DNA from: a virus
Length of the DNA: 64,000 nucleotides
IMG/VR virus record: IMGVR_UViG_3300025769_000077
Location: 1 to 64,000 of that record
Strand: one strand, 5' to 3'
Of this stretch, positions 34,765-43,094 are shown piece by piece (the stretch's first letter is position 1; the number at the start of each line of letters is the position of its first letter). Below the pieces are notes generated by a model. That model worked only from the letters and a program-made list of their open reading frames with translations, was not told the origin of the DNA and searched no databases. A program made the translations under genes and the position numbers.

Positions 34765-34890
34765 ATGGATGAAGTTTATATAGATTCGTATAAAAAGGCT
34801 ATGCAATACTGGAGAATAAGGGAAAAAGCATATTTCAATAGAATATTGAAAACAGGAGATACTAAAGAAAATGAATATTATGAAAAATGA
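34765..34890 (+). CDS. 41-residue hypothetical protein
   Basis: Starts 12 nt after a terminator: MDEVYIDSYKKAMQYWRIRE, then a Lys/Glu-rich helical tail. Overlaps the next gene by 20 nt. Short but well placed. Confidence 0.35.
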   Translation: MDEVYIDSYKKAMQYWRIREKAYFNRILKTGDTKENEYYEK

Positions 34891-35230
34891 AATAATAAGT
34901 TTTGAAACAGCTAAGTTAGCTAAAGAGAAAGGTGTAAATTTTACATCCGATGGAAAAGTTTATAATGATATAGGATTATTATGTGATAATGGATTTCATA
35001 ATTTAGATGAAATAGATATTGAATATGATATTCCTGCACCAACTCAAAGTCTATTACAACGTTGGTTAAGAGAAGTTCATAATATATTTTTAACAGTAGA
35101 ATATAGTTTATCAAATGATAATTGGTTTTATTATTTATACAAACAAGAATTTAATAAATATATTCATTTTAAAATATATGAAAAAGCTCTCGAAGCTGGA
35201 TTATTAGAAGCATTGAAACTAATAAAGTAA
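34871..35230 (+). CDS. hypothetical protein
   Basis: 119 residues (ATG at 34871; 34880 also possible). The first half recalls small modules naming an FETAKLAKEKG pattern (ISFETAKLAKEKGVNF), frequent at the start of phage and prophage proteins of unknown function in Bacteroidota. The C-terminal half is helical (PTQSLLQRWLREVHNIF). No enzymatic motif. Confidence 0.5.
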   Translation: MNIMKNEIISFETAKLAKEKGVNFTSDGKVYNDIGLLCDNGFHNLDEIDIEYDIPAPTQSLLQRWLREVHNIFLTVEYSLSNDNWFYYLYKQEFNKYIHFKIYEKALEAGLLEALKLIK

Positions 35231-35235
35231 AAACA

Positions 35236-35423
35236 TACCGTAATGTGGAAGTGAGACCCTCATGAAGTCTTTGCGAGAATTCGCCACTGCTGTTCGATTC
35301 AGTAATACGGTACTAGACCAACCACACTTGGTACGTAAAGAAATGCCTGCAATAAAGCCGGTGGCACGAAATAGGATTGGTCTCCTATGGGTTCCGGTTC
35401 GTACAATGAGTGTGGTTTTTTAA
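35236..35423 (+). ncRNA. candidate structured RNA: tRNA-like domain plus terminator domain
   Basis: Domain 1 is closed by TACCGTA (35236-35242) with TACGGTA (35306-35312) and contains TGCTG-TTCGATT-CAGTA (35288-35304), which has the exact size of a tRNA T arm, and AGAC/GTCT (35254-35257, 35267-35270) around a loop with CAT at the anticodon place. There is no room for a D arm. Domain 2 has AACCACACT (35320-35328) with AGTGTGGTT (35409-35417) followed by TTTTTT, an inner GTACG/CGTAC, and hairpin ATAGGA-TTGGTC-TCCTAT (35371-35388). Its loop is complementary to GACCAA at 35316-35321, giving a pseudoknot or a switch. Confidence 0.5.
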
Positions 35424-35438
35424 TTAAAAACATTGAAA

Positions 35439-35600
35439 ATGAAAAGATTATTAAATGATTTTAAATTTGGATTTAAAAATCCTGATGAAGTTGTACAAGA
35501 AATTGAAGAAATGTACAAAAAACAGCACTCAGTGTATTTTGTATGTGGTTCGCTATGTACAATAATTATTATGTTAATTGTTAACTTTTTAATAAAATAG
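35439..35600 (+). CDS. 53-residue C-terminally membrane-anchored protein
   Basis: MKRLLNDFKFGFKNPDEVVQ is followed by a helix and a hydrophobic C-terminal span (VCGSLCTIIIMLIVNFLI). Tail-anchored topology. Ends one base before the next ATG region (gap of 1), so it is operonic with the AAA ATPase gene. Confidence 0.45.
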   Translation: MKRLLNDFKFGFKNPDEVVQEIEEMYKKQHSVYFVCGSLCTIIIMLIVNFLIK

Positions 35601-35601
35601 T

Positions 35602-36441
35602 ATGGAAATACGACAAGGACAAAAACATGTTATTTATGATAACAAAGAGTCTAAATTATTGCAAATTCCTATTGGAGCAGAATTAAGAAATGGTTTATCT
35701 TCAGGTTTTTATCAATTAAAAAAAATACCTACTATGATGGGTACTAAAGTACAATTAATTGACCATGAACCTAGAATACCAACTTCATCTATCTTAGTAG
35801 CACAAGAGATAGTTGATTTTAATTATTTAGATGAGTTATTTTCTAACTTATCTAAGAAACTACATGAAAACCTTAACTTGAATAGAAAAGTTGGTTATTT
35901 ATTACATGGTAAACAAGGTAGTGGTAAAACTACTACAATGTATGCTATGGCTAAAAAACTAGTCGATTCTTATGATTGTTGTGTTTTCACTGTAGAAGAA
36001 AAAGAAGATTTTCATTTTTTAATTGATATGATACTTGAGTTTAGAGAAGTTAAAGACTTTAAAGCTGTTATTATATTAGATGAATGTGAAAATGAACTTA
36101 ATAATTACGAGAGTTATTTTAAATCTCTATTAGATGGTACAGATTCATTAAATGACTGTGTGTTTTTAATGTCTACTAATTATATTGATAATATTCCTAA
36201 TACTATAAAAAATAGACCTTCAAGGTTTAAGTATGTACTAAATATAGATGGTATAGAAGAAGAAAGTGTAATTTATGAAATTATGAAACACATGAATGAC
36301 TCTCTTGATGAAAATGTTAGATTAGGTGATGAAAGTATAAGAAGTTATGTAAATGATCTTAAAGGTTCTACTTTGGATGAAATAAAAACTAAATTTATGG
36401 AAATTGCATTTTTTGAAAATAACTTAATACAAATGGTATGA
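35602..36441 (+). CDS. AAA+ ATPase
   Basis: A 279-residue protein. Walker A GKQGSGKT at residues 103-110, Walker B VIILDE ending at Glu161, sensor-1 MSTNY near 190, and an arginine-finger-type NRPSR near 203. The N-terminal 95 residues are a non-ATPase domain. This is the layout of classic AAA unfoldase or remodelling enzymes (BCS1/katanin-like group) and not of replication clamp loaders. It may remodel a host or phage complex. It shares 4 nt with the next gene. A link with the ubiquitin-like system at 46 kb is speculation. Confidence 0.7.
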   Translation: MEIRQGQKHVIYDNKESKLLQIPIGAELRNGLSSGFYQLKKIPTMMGTKVQLIDHEPRIPTSSILVAQEIVDFNYLDELFSNLSKKLHENLNLNRKVGYLLHGKQGSGKTTTMYAMAKKLVDSYDCCVFTVEEKEDFHFLIDMILEFREVKDFKAVIILDECENELNNYESYFKSLLDGTDSLNDCVFLMSTNYIDNIPNTIKNRPSRFKYVLNIDGIEEESVIYEIMKHMNDSLDENVRLGDESIRSYVNDLKGSTLDEIKTKFMEIAFFENNLIQMV

Positions 36442-37040
36442 AAATTTACTATAAAAAAGATTACAATGATCATTTTCTTTTAGTAATACATAAACTACCT
36501 GATGAAATTAAAAACAATTTTAATCTTTCTAGTTTAATTTTTAAATGTTATTCTAATTATTTTTTTCAAACAAAATACAATTTTAATGATTATAGTTTAT
36601 TAGAAAAAAATCAAACTGAAGAAATTGTTAATAAAATATTTAATGGTAAAGATATTTCTTATAAAGATAATTTTTTTCAAATAGGAGATATGAAATTAGC
36701 ACGTAATGCACTTTTATATTCTTATACTCTTACTTATTCTCAAGTAATAACTAAAAGAATTGAAAAATCTTGTATTATAAGATATAAATCTCCATTATTC
36801 AAACATCGTTCTATTAATTTAAATACTTACGCAGTTGTCCCTCGTTCTTTTGTTTTATTTAACACAGAAATAATTGGTTCACCTAAAGTAATTAAAAATC
36901 ATGGAATTGAATATTATCTTATAGATAATAATTATACTTCATTAAAAGGACATATATTAAAATTTGCTGAAGTTGATATTAATGAGGTACAATATGAAAA
37001 TTTTAGTCCTGATGATATAGTTGATAAATTATATGTATGA
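36438..37040 (+). CDS. hypothetical protein downstream of AAA+ ATPase
   Basis: A 200-residue, very AT-rich-coded protein (many Asn, Lys, Tyr, Phe). It begins MKIYYKKDYNDHFLLVIHKLP and has a beta-rich C-terminal half (HRSINLNTYAVVPRSFVLFNTEI, read in two pieces). Starts within the ATPase stop (ATGA), so the two are coupled and may act together. No family recognised. Confidence 0.45.
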   Translation: MKIYYKKDYNDHFLLVIHKLPDEIKNNFNLSSLIFKCYSNYFFQTKYNFNDYSLLEKNQTEEIVNKIFNGKDISYKDNFFQIGDMKLARNALLYSYTLTYSQVITKRIEKSCIIRYKSPLFKHRSINLNTYAVVPRSFVLFNTEIIGSPKVIKNHGIEYYLIDNNYTSLKGHILKFAEVDINEVQYENFSPDDIVDKLYV

Positions 37041-37323
37041 TAAAATCAAATTATTTGACATTGCACAAACTAAGGATTTAGTAAAAAAAACTACTAAAAT
37101 TAAGAAAAAACCTAAGTTTGTGACTATTGAAAGAACTGAAGAAGAAATAAAAGAAAGGTTTATAAGATTTCTAAAAAATAAAAATAAACAATTTTTATTT
37201 AGTAGTCACTACAATGATTCCAATAGTAAATTATGGAATACCTTTTTAAACTATAACAAAAAATGGTTTAGTTATAAACTAAAAAGGGTTCCCACTCAAC
37301 AAGTTTTCTATAATTTTAAATAA
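37021..37323 (+). CDS. small basic protein
   Basis: 100 residues, Lys/Phe/Asn-rich: LFDIAQTKDLVKKTTKIKKK, then EEIKERFIRFLKNKNKQFLF. Overlaps the previous gene by 20 nt and ends 8 nt before the next. No motif seen. Confidence 0.4.
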   Translation: MINYMYDKIKLFDIAQTKDLVKKTTKIKKKPKFVTIERTEEEIKERFIRFLKNKNKQFLFSSHYNDSNSKLWNTFLNYNKKWFSYKLKRVPTQQVFYNFK

Positions 37324-37331
37324 CTTTAAAA

Positions 37332-37955
37332 ATGGATTTATTAAATTCAGGCACTGCATTTGTAAGAAAGTGGTGGGTAAACGAAAACAGTTCTAAAAAC
37401 CAGTGTGGTGTACAATTTGTACAAAAAGTATCTAAACCTGTAGAAGGAGCTTCTTTATTAGTAGCTTTAGCTCAAGGTAATGAAAATGCTGATAGTACAA
37501 TTCCTACTGCTGTAATGTCTTTCAGTAAAGATGTTGTAGTTCAACACTTAGGTAGTGAATCTGGTACTTTCTTAGATGAGAATGACAAACTTAAAGACAA
37601 TGCTATGACAGCAAAAGCTTTATTTTCTGCTATGCTCGGAAAAGAAATTCCAGAAGTAAACATTCAAATAGAAGAAAATTTCTCTTCTGTTACAGACAAT
37701 GATGGAAATATTGTTAGAGATAGTGATAACAATCCTATCGGTAGAAAACAAAATCCATCTACTAATCAAACGGTTCGAGCATTCGATGAGAATGGTGAAC
37801 TTAAAGATGTTTACAGACACACTACTATGGTAGCTGGTCCTGTTGAAAACATATTTGTAAAATCTGCTACTAGAGCTGAGATCAATGCTTATGAACGTCA
37901 AGGTTCACAAGTAGAAGAATCAACTTTAGTTGGTGCAGATGAACATGGTGTTTAA
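37332..37955 (+). CDS. hypothetical early protein, abundant by codon use
   Basis: A 207-residue protein with an OB-like start (AFVRKWWVNENSSKNQCGVQFV), a middle with VMSFSKDVVVQHLGSESGTF, and an acidic polar C-terminal part. Codon use is more balanced than in the two genes before it, and a strong terminator follows, so it may be made in quantity. A nucleic-acid-binding role just before the polymerase is possible but unproven. Confidence 0.45.
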   Translation: MDLLNSGTAFVRKWWVNENSSKNQCGVQFVQKVSKPVEGASLLVALAQGNENADSTIPTAVMSFSKDVVVQHLGSESGTFLDENDKLKDNAMTAKALFSAMLGKEIPEVNIQIEENFSSVTDNDGNIVRDSDNNPIGRKQNPSTNQTVRAFDENGELKDVYRHTTMVAGPVENIFVKSATRAEINAYERQGSQVEESTLVGADEHGV

Positions 37956-37959
37956 TTTT

Positions 37960-37987
37960 AAGGGAGTGTAACAACTCCCTTTTTTCT
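37960..37987 (+). terminator. intrinsic terminator
   Basis: AGGGAGT (37961-37967) pairs with ACTCCCT (37974-37980), 6-nt loop, then TTTTT. Confidence 0.85.
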
Positions 37988-38014
37988 AATTTTGTTTAAT
38001 TTAAATTATTAATA

Positions 38015-38341
38015 ATGTCACAGTACTCTGAAAGGTATGTTGCGTTGCATACAAAAAAAGACGCTGCTGCAATTGCACGTCAAAACGCAGAAATCGCATT
38101 AGATGAGATCGAATTAGCTATCTCTAATGCACAGTATCAAGCTAAACAAGCTGAAAGAACTTTGAAAAATTCTGAAAAGAACAGAGATCTTTCTTTGTTA
38201 GATGAGAAATTTTCTTCTAGCACAATTTCTAATTATCTAAGTTTAGATAGTGAAGTGGTTGATGCTCAAGCTGATCTTGAAAATGCAAATGCTGTAATTG
38301 AAAAACTTACAGCATTGAAAACTATGTTTACTGAAGAGTAA
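38015..38341 (+). CDS. coiled-coil protein
   Basis: 108 residues, wholly helical: YVALHTKKDAAAIARQNAE, then DEIELAISNAQYQAKQAERTL, then VVDAQADLENANAVIEKLTAL. Codons are less AT-biased than usual here. It stands alone between two terminators and precedes the polymerase. Third member of the short coiled-coil type in this phage. Confidence 0.5.
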   Translation: MSQYSERYVALHTKKDAAAIARQNAEIALDEIELAISNAQYQAKQAERTLKNSEKNRDLSLLDEKFSSSTISNYLSLDSEVVDAQADLENANAVIEKLTALKTMFTEE

Positions 38342-38351
38342 ACCAAAACAG

Positions 38352-38382
38352 AAGGGGAGAGATTAAACTCTCCCTTTCTTTA
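38352..38382 (+). terminator. intrinsic terminator
   Basis: GGGAGAG (38355-38361) pairs with CTCTCCC (38368-38374), extended by G-T and two A-T pairs, loop ATTAAA, then TTTCTTT. The polymerase ATG is at 38385. Confidence 0.8.
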
Positions 38383-38384
38383 CT

Positions 38385-40232
38385 ATGAATTATATTTACG
38401 ATTTAGAACAGTTTAAAAACTTTAACTTAGGATTGTTTAAAAACGGTAATAACTATATAAGTTTTATCATACATGAAAGTAAAAACCAAATAAAAGAATA
38501 TCTAACATTTTTAAATGAATGTAGATTAAAAAATATAGGTATGATAGGATTCAATAACTTAGCTTATGATTATCCTTTATTACATTTTATGTTAGAAAAT
38601 GAAAAAAAACTTAGAAATTTATCAGCTAACGAAATAAACAAACTACTTTATGAAAAATCTCAATCAATAATTGAGCAAGATAATTCTTCTATATGGAATC
38701 CTAAGATTCCTCAGCTTGACTTATACAAAATAAGTCACTTTGATAATGCTGCTAGAAGAACATCTTTAAAACATTTACAAGTAGCTATGAATTGGCATAA
38801 TGTACAAGATTTACCTCTTGAACCATATGCTATGATTGATGAATCTCAGATAAACGATATTGTTTATTACTGTAAAAATGATGTTGATAGTACAGAAGCT
38901 TACTATGAACATTGTAAAAAATCTATTGACTTAAGAAAAGAATTAAGGAAAGATTATGTCATTGGATTAAATTACAATGATGTGAAAATAGGAGAAGAAA
39001 TATTACTTCAAGAGTGTGCTAAGGACATGAAAATTGAGTTGAAAGAACTTAAGAAGCTTAGAACACATAGAAGTTTTATTGAAGTAAAGGAAATAATATT
39101 CCCTTACGTTAAGTTTAAAACAAAAGAATTTCAAAAACTTCATGAATTTTTTAATGATAAAGTTATCAATGCAGATAGTTCTTTATCTTATTCTTTATAT
39201 CATGAAGGTGTTACTTATGATTTTGGTCAAGGTGGTGTACATGGAACTTGTGGTTCCGGAGTATGGAAAAACACTAAGACTAAAAAGTTAATTAATGTCG
39301 ATGTAAAATCTTACTACCCTAATCTTGCAATTAGAAATAACTTTCATCCTGAGCATTTAGGAATGACTTATTGTAAGGTTTATGAGTCCATATATGACCG
39401 TAGACAGCTTGCAAAGCGTGAAGGTAATAAAAGTATCGACAAAGCTCTTAAGTTGAGCTTAAACGGCTCCTATGGTAAATCTAATGATAAGTATAGTGCA
39501 TTGTATGATCCACTTTATACAATGAAAACTACTATCAATGGACAATTGCTTTTAGCAATGTTAGCTGAAGATATCAGTATAGCAGGAATTGAGATAATTC
39601 AAATCAATACAGATGGTATTTTAGTCTATGTTGATACTGATAAAATAGGATTGTTAAGGGAACTTAATGAAAATTGGATGAATCTAACTGGTTTAGAGTT
39701 AGAAGAAGACCATTTTGAAATGATAGCACAAAGGGATGTAAATAACTACTTAGCTCAATTTCAAGATGGTTCTATCAAAGGAAAAGGTGCATATGAAATA
39801 GACAGGGATTGGCATAAAGATCATTCTATGAAGGTTGTAAGAAAAGCAGTTGCTGCTTATTTTACAGAAAAAACTAAAGTAGAAGACTTTATTAAGAATC
39901 ATATAAATTTATCTGAGAATGCTATATATGATTTTTGTTTATCTAAGAGAATAGGTAAACAATTTAAACCTTTAATTAGGTCACTTAATTTAGAAACAAA
40001 TACAATAGAAGAAGATATACTTACTAAGACAACTAGACTTTACATTTCAAATTCAGGCGGAACATTTATTAAACAAAAAGCAGGTAAAGATCAACGATTA
40101 TTTGTTGGTTTTAAAGTAACTAAGTTTAACAAATTTGAACCTGGACCATATGATATTAACTATAAATTCTACATAGAAGAAGCTTATAAGTTAATTAACC
40201 CACTAATACTTCAACAAACTAAATTATTTTAA
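38385..40232 (+). CDS. family B DNA polymerase with 3'-5' exonuclease
   Basis: A 615-residue replicative polymerase. The exonuclease domain opens with YDLEQ (D-x-E at residues 5-7) and has GFNNLAYDYPLL near 51-62 with the expected N-x3-D. Polymerase motif A is VDVKSYYPNL near 304-314 (catalytic Asp), motif B KLSLNGSYGK near 355-365, and motif C QINTDGI near 405 with its Asp. The palm and thumb follow to the C-terminus. It is short for family B, close to the size of phage and plasmid enzymes, but I see no terminal-protein priming insertion with certainty. It copies the phage genome together with the helicases and primase downstream. Confidence 0.88.
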   Translation: MNYIYDLEQFKNFNLGLFKNGNNYISFIIHESKNQIKEYLTFLNECRLKNIGMIGFNNLAYDYPLLHFMLENEKKLRNLSANEINKLLYEKSQSIIEQDNSSIWNPKIPQLDLYKISHFDNAARRTSLKHLQVAMNWHNVQDLPLEPYAMIDESQINDIVYYCKNDVDSTEAYYEHCKKSIDLRKELRKDYVIGLNYNDVKIGEEILLQECAKDMKIELKELKKLRTHRSFIEVKEIIFPYVKFKTKEFQKLHEFFNDKVINADSSLSYSLYHEGVTYDFGQGGVHGTCGSGVWKNTKTKKLINVDVKSYYPNLAIRNNFHPEHLGMTYCKVYESIYDRRQLAKREGNKSIDKALKLSLNGSYGKSNDKYSALYDPLYTMKTTINGQLLLAMLAEDISIAGIEIIQINTDGILVYVDTDKIGLLRELNENWMNLTGLELEEDHFEMIAQRDVNNYLAQFQDGSIKGKGAYEIDRDWHKDHSMKVVRKAVAAYFTEKTKVEDFIKNHINLSENAIYDFCLSKRIGKQFKPLIRSLNLETNTIEEDILTKTTRLYISNSGGTFIKQKAGKDQRLFVGFKVTKFNKFEPGPYDINYKFYIEEAYKLINPLILQQTKLF

Positions 40233-40233
40233 A

Positions 40234-40416
40234 ATGGAAGACTTTTTATTAGTAGAAAAACTACTTAAATTTGAAAAACCTGATGATTCAGTTTTAACTG
40301 AAGAACAGTATGTAGAATTACAAGAAGAATATGAACAACTTAGAAAGATTCATATTGACGAAATTCCACTTATTTACAATTTAAGAGAAGAATATGAAGA
40401 ATTAGCAACATGTTAG
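40234..40416 (+). CDS. small acidic protein between polymerase and helicase
   Basis: 60 residues, Glu-rich helical (VEKLLKFEKPDDSVL, then EEQYVELQEEYEQLRKIH). Spaced 1 nt after the polymerase stop. Could be a DNA mimic or an adaptor for the replication proteins; only the charge supports this. Confidence 0.5.
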   Translation: MEDFLLVEKLLKFEKPDDSVLTEEQYVELQEEYEQLRKIHIDEIPLIYNLREEYEELATC

Positions 40417-40419
40417 ACA

Positions 40420-41430
40420 ATGAAAGATAGAATCCAAGGAAGAGCTGTAGAGTTAAGTAAAACATATAACAATATGTTACTTATGTGGGCTACCGGTACA
40501 GGTAAATCCAGAGCAGCTTTAAAAATAGCAGAAGAACACGGTGGTAAATGGTACATAGTAGTAGCAGAAACTACACACATAAACAACTGGAAAAGAGAAA
40601 TTAAAGATGCAGGAATAACACTAGATTGTGAAATATTCTGTTATCAAAGTTTACATAAGTATACTGATAAAGCAAATCTCATTCTAGATGAATGTCATCA
40701 TGTTACTGACTTACGTATGAAAACTATACGTGAGATAGCTGACAAGAAGATAGTTGGTTTAAGTGCTACTGTACCTCAAGAGAAACTTGAATTACTACAA
40801 GGATTTAGAAAATTTAAAGAGATCTTTATTCCTTTATCTACTGCTATAAAACTTGGATTGGTTCCAAAACCTGATATTAGGATTGTAAGGTATCATTTAA
40901 CAGATATACAAAAGAAAGTGCTACGTAAGTTTGAACTAAAAATAGATGAATCTGTAGTCAATAAAGATGATTTATCAGCTAAGATTCATGGAAATAAACG
41001 TAAGACATTTTTTGCTAATGTTAAATTACCGGTACTAAAAAGGATTATTAAAAAGAATAGAAATAAAAGAATGATATGTTTTACTGGATCTGTTGATCAA
41101 TGTAAAGAAGTAGGTGGTAAATATATCATTTATTCTAGACTTAAAAAAGAAAGAATTAAGCAAGTAATAGAAAACTTTAATAAACAAACGAGTGATAAAC
41201 TATTTTCTGTAAAGATGTTAAGAGAAGGTGTAAACCTCACTAACATTGAAATAGGAGTTATTACTCAACTTGATAAAAAAGAACTATCATTTATTCAAAT
41301 GTTAGGTAGAACATTACGTGCTGAGTTTCCTTTATTGATAATTATAGTAGTGGCAGATACAAAGGATGAAGACACACTCAAACGTGTAATAAGAGGACTA
41401 AATGAGTATACAACAACTTACGATTTCTGA
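40420..41430 (+). CDS. SF2 DEXH helicase
   Basis: A 336-residue helicase. Motif I ATGTGKS near residues 24-30, motif II DECH near 90, motif III LSATV near 115, and a C-terminal RecA-like domain with motif V region MLREGVNL and motif VI QMLGRTLRAE near 290. Compact two-domain form without accessory modules, similar to UvsW/RecG-like or ComF-type minimal phage helicases. Likely used in fork restart, recombination or early replication. Its last 29 nt overlap a small membrane protein. Confidence 0.85.
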   Translation: MKDRIQGRAVELSKTYNNMLLMWATGTGKSRAALKIAEEHGGKWYIVVAETTHINNWKREIKDAGITLDCEIFCYQSLHKYTDKANLILDECHHVTDLRMKTIREIADKKIVGLSATVPQEKLELLQGFRKFKEIFIPLSTAIKLGLVPKPDIRIVRYHLTDIQKKVLRKFELKIDESVVNKDDLSAKIHGNKRKTFFANVKLPVLKRIIKKNRNKRMICFTGSVDQCKEVGGKYIIYSRLKKERIKQVIENFNKQTSDKLFSVKMLREGVNLTNIEIGVITQLDKKELSFIQMLGRTLRAEFPLLIIIVVADTKDEDTLKRVIRGLNEYTTTYDF

Positions 41431-41575
41431 TGCATTACAGTTAATAGCATTAGGAATACTTCTTATACTTTTTTTCACTTTTATAAAAAAAGAAAATGAA
41501 GCTCAAGAAAAACATTTTAAAAAGTGGGACGAAAGAAACAAGAAATGTAATGAAGAAAACCAAGAACATAGCTAA
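41402..41575 (+). CDS. 57-residue membrane protein
   Basis: MSIQQLTISD, then a hydrophobic span (LIALGILLILFFTFI) and a charged cytoplasmic tail (KKENEAQEKHFKKWDER). Embedded between replication genes with overlaps of 29 and 26 nt. Might tether a complex to the membrane. Confidence 0.45.
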   Translation: MSIQQLTISDALQLIALGILLILFFTFIKKENEAQEKHFKKWDERNKKCNEENQEHS

Positions 41576-41672
41576 ACCTATTTATGTAGAATACTATGAT
41601 TCTTATGATAAAGCAGTACATTTAGCTGCTTTAAACCAATTAGATTATGACGGAGATATTAGAGATTTGTAA
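41550..41672 (+). CDS. 40-residue hypothetical protein
   Basis: MKKTKNIAKPIYVEYYDSYD, then KAVHLAALNQLDYDGD. Overlaps both neighbours by about 26 nt. Short, no motif. Confidence 0.35.
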   Translation: MKKTKNIAKPIYVEYYDSYDKAVHLAALNQLDYDGDIRDL

Positions 41673-42147
41673 AAAATTTAATTTAACTGTTAATGAATAT
41701 GCGTTTATTTACTTAAAATTTTATGGCTTTGATATACTTAATTTAGCTGATGTAGGTGACCTTGTAGAAAAAGGTTATGCTTTTAATGATAACACTATCA
41801 ATATAAAAACAGCTAAAAAGATATTAGGTGTAGGAGATATCAACTTTTGGGAGTTTTATAACATATTTCCAAGTAAAGTAGACAGAGGAACACGTATTCT
41901 TAGAGCAGTTAATCCTGATTCTAAGATAGCAGATAAGCATAGAAGGAAATATTTATCTAAAGTAAAAAGTTTAAATGAACACAATAAAGCTTGTAGTCAA
42001 GCTAAGATATTTGTCAGTAGACAAATGAAAAAAGATGGTGGTTTATATATACCTACTTTAGATAGAATTCTTAACAATGCTGAATGGGAATCTTGGGATT
42101 TTAAAGAAGAAACTGGTGGACTAGCTTCTAAAATTAAAATGAAGTAA
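41647..42147 (+). CDS. conserved replication-region protein, possible helicase loader
   Basis: A 166-residue protein directly before the DnaB-like helicase and sharing one base with it. Helical N-terminus (ILEICKKFNLTVNEYAFIYL), then INFWEFYNIFPSKVDRGTRILRA, and a basic central stretch (KHRRKYLSKVKSLNEH). Gene order suggests a loader or modulator of the helicase; no AAA motif is present, so it would not be a DnaC-type loader. Confidence 0.45.
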   Translation: MTEILEICKKFNLTVNEYAFIYLKFYGFDILNLADVGDLVEKGYAFNDNTINIKTAKKILGVGDINFWEFYNIFPSKVDRGTRILRAVNPDSKIADKHRRKYLSKVKSLNEHNKACSQAKIFVSRQMKKDGGLYIPTLDRILNNAEWESWDFKEETGGLASKIKMK

Positions 42148-43070
42148 TGGCTCAGAGAATAAAAAGTTACTACGAAGCGCAACTTGAAGAGAAGGAAATA
42201 TTAGAAAAAATAAGAAGTGGTGAAATTAAACCACTTAGAACTTCTCTTACTAAATTTAACAATGCAACATTTGACGGTATGATAGCTGGTCATATATGGG
42301 GTATAGTTGGTATGTCAGGTGCAGGTAAAACTAGAATAATGTCTCAGTTAATAGATGAGTTTATCAACTTACCTATTAACAGAAGTGAAGCTGTAGAAGT
42401 ATTGAATTTTAATTACGAAATGCAAGCTAGACGACTAGTACTATTAGATATAGCTAGAGAATTAGGTAAAACAACTAGAGAGATATATGGTTTAGGAGAT
42501 GTAGAAAGACTATCAGATGAAGAATTTGATAATCTTATGTCTCGTATGGCTATAGATCACAATGTTAAAGTTTATTTTGTAGATGATCCAGGTAACTCAA
42601 CAGTAATGAGAGAAACTATAGACGAGTTTATGTCAACTAGGCGGAATTCTCGCACAGTTCTAACTCTCGATCATACAGCTCTTACACCTTTTGGTGGACT
42701 GAGTGAGAAAGATGGTATACAAGATATAATGAAAATGTTTAATCAATCTAAGAAAGTTTACCCTAATTCAAGTTATATCATACTGTCTCAGATGAATAGA
42801 GATATAGAATCTAAAGAAAGGATTCTAGATCCTCAACTACATTATCCTAAGAAAGGTGATATATACGGTTCTGATGCATTGTATCAGTTCTCAGATATGA
42901 TTGTAGTTATTCATAGACCTGAGATACTTATGATTGAAAATTACGGACCTAACGGTGTAAATACCGAAGGTAAAGTTTTCTTGCACTTTATAAAAGCAAG
43001 AGATGGAGATAGAGAAATAGCAATATTAGAGAACTCTTTATCTACAGGAAAATTAGTACAAACGATCTAA
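42147..43070 (+). CDS. DnaB-like replicative helicase (SF4)
   Basis: A 307-residue protein equivalent to the RecA-like C-terminal domain of DnaB. Walker A GMSGAGKT at residues 55-62 and a following MSQLIDEF helix; H1a-type E after the strand VLNFNYE; Walker B region VLTLDHTAL near 175; H3-type LSQMNRD near 210. It lacks a separate DnaB N-terminal domain. Couples ATP hydrolysis to unwinding at the phage fork. Works with the primase at 45061. Confidence 0.82.
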   Translation: MAQRIKSYYEAQLEEKEILEKIRSGEIKPLRTSLTKFNNATFDGMIAGHIWGIVGMSGAGKTRIMSQLIDEFINLPINRSEAVEVLNFNYEMQARRLVLLDIARELGKTTREIYGLGDVERLSDEEFDNLMSRMAIDHNVKVYFVDDPGNSTVMRETIDEFMSTRRNSRTVLTLDHTALTPFGGLSEKDGIQDIMKMFNQSKKVYPNSSYIILSQMNRDIESKERILDPQLHYPKKGDIYGSDALYQFSDMIVVIHRPEILMIENYGPNGVNTEGKVFLHFIKARDGDREIAILENSLSTGKLVQTI

Positions 43071-43076
43071 TTTTCG

Positions 43077-43084
43077 TATCTTTA
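43077..43084 (+). promoter_or_regulatory. weak -7 element TATCTTTA
   Basis: CGTATCTTTACAAAG lies between two genes, 11 nt before the ATG of the Sak4-like gene. It matches TAnnTTTG in all but the last base. Could start a transcript for the recombination/SSB/primase genes. Confidence 0.35.
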
Positions 43085-43094
43085 CAAAGAAGTA

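Noticed and set aside
35236-35312. Ordinary tRNA-Met gene
   Set aside because: Closing stem, T arm and CAT loop are present, but there is no room for a D arm, position 37 is G, the last anticodon pair mismatches and a hairpin fills the variable region. Reported as a tRNA-like structured RNA instead.
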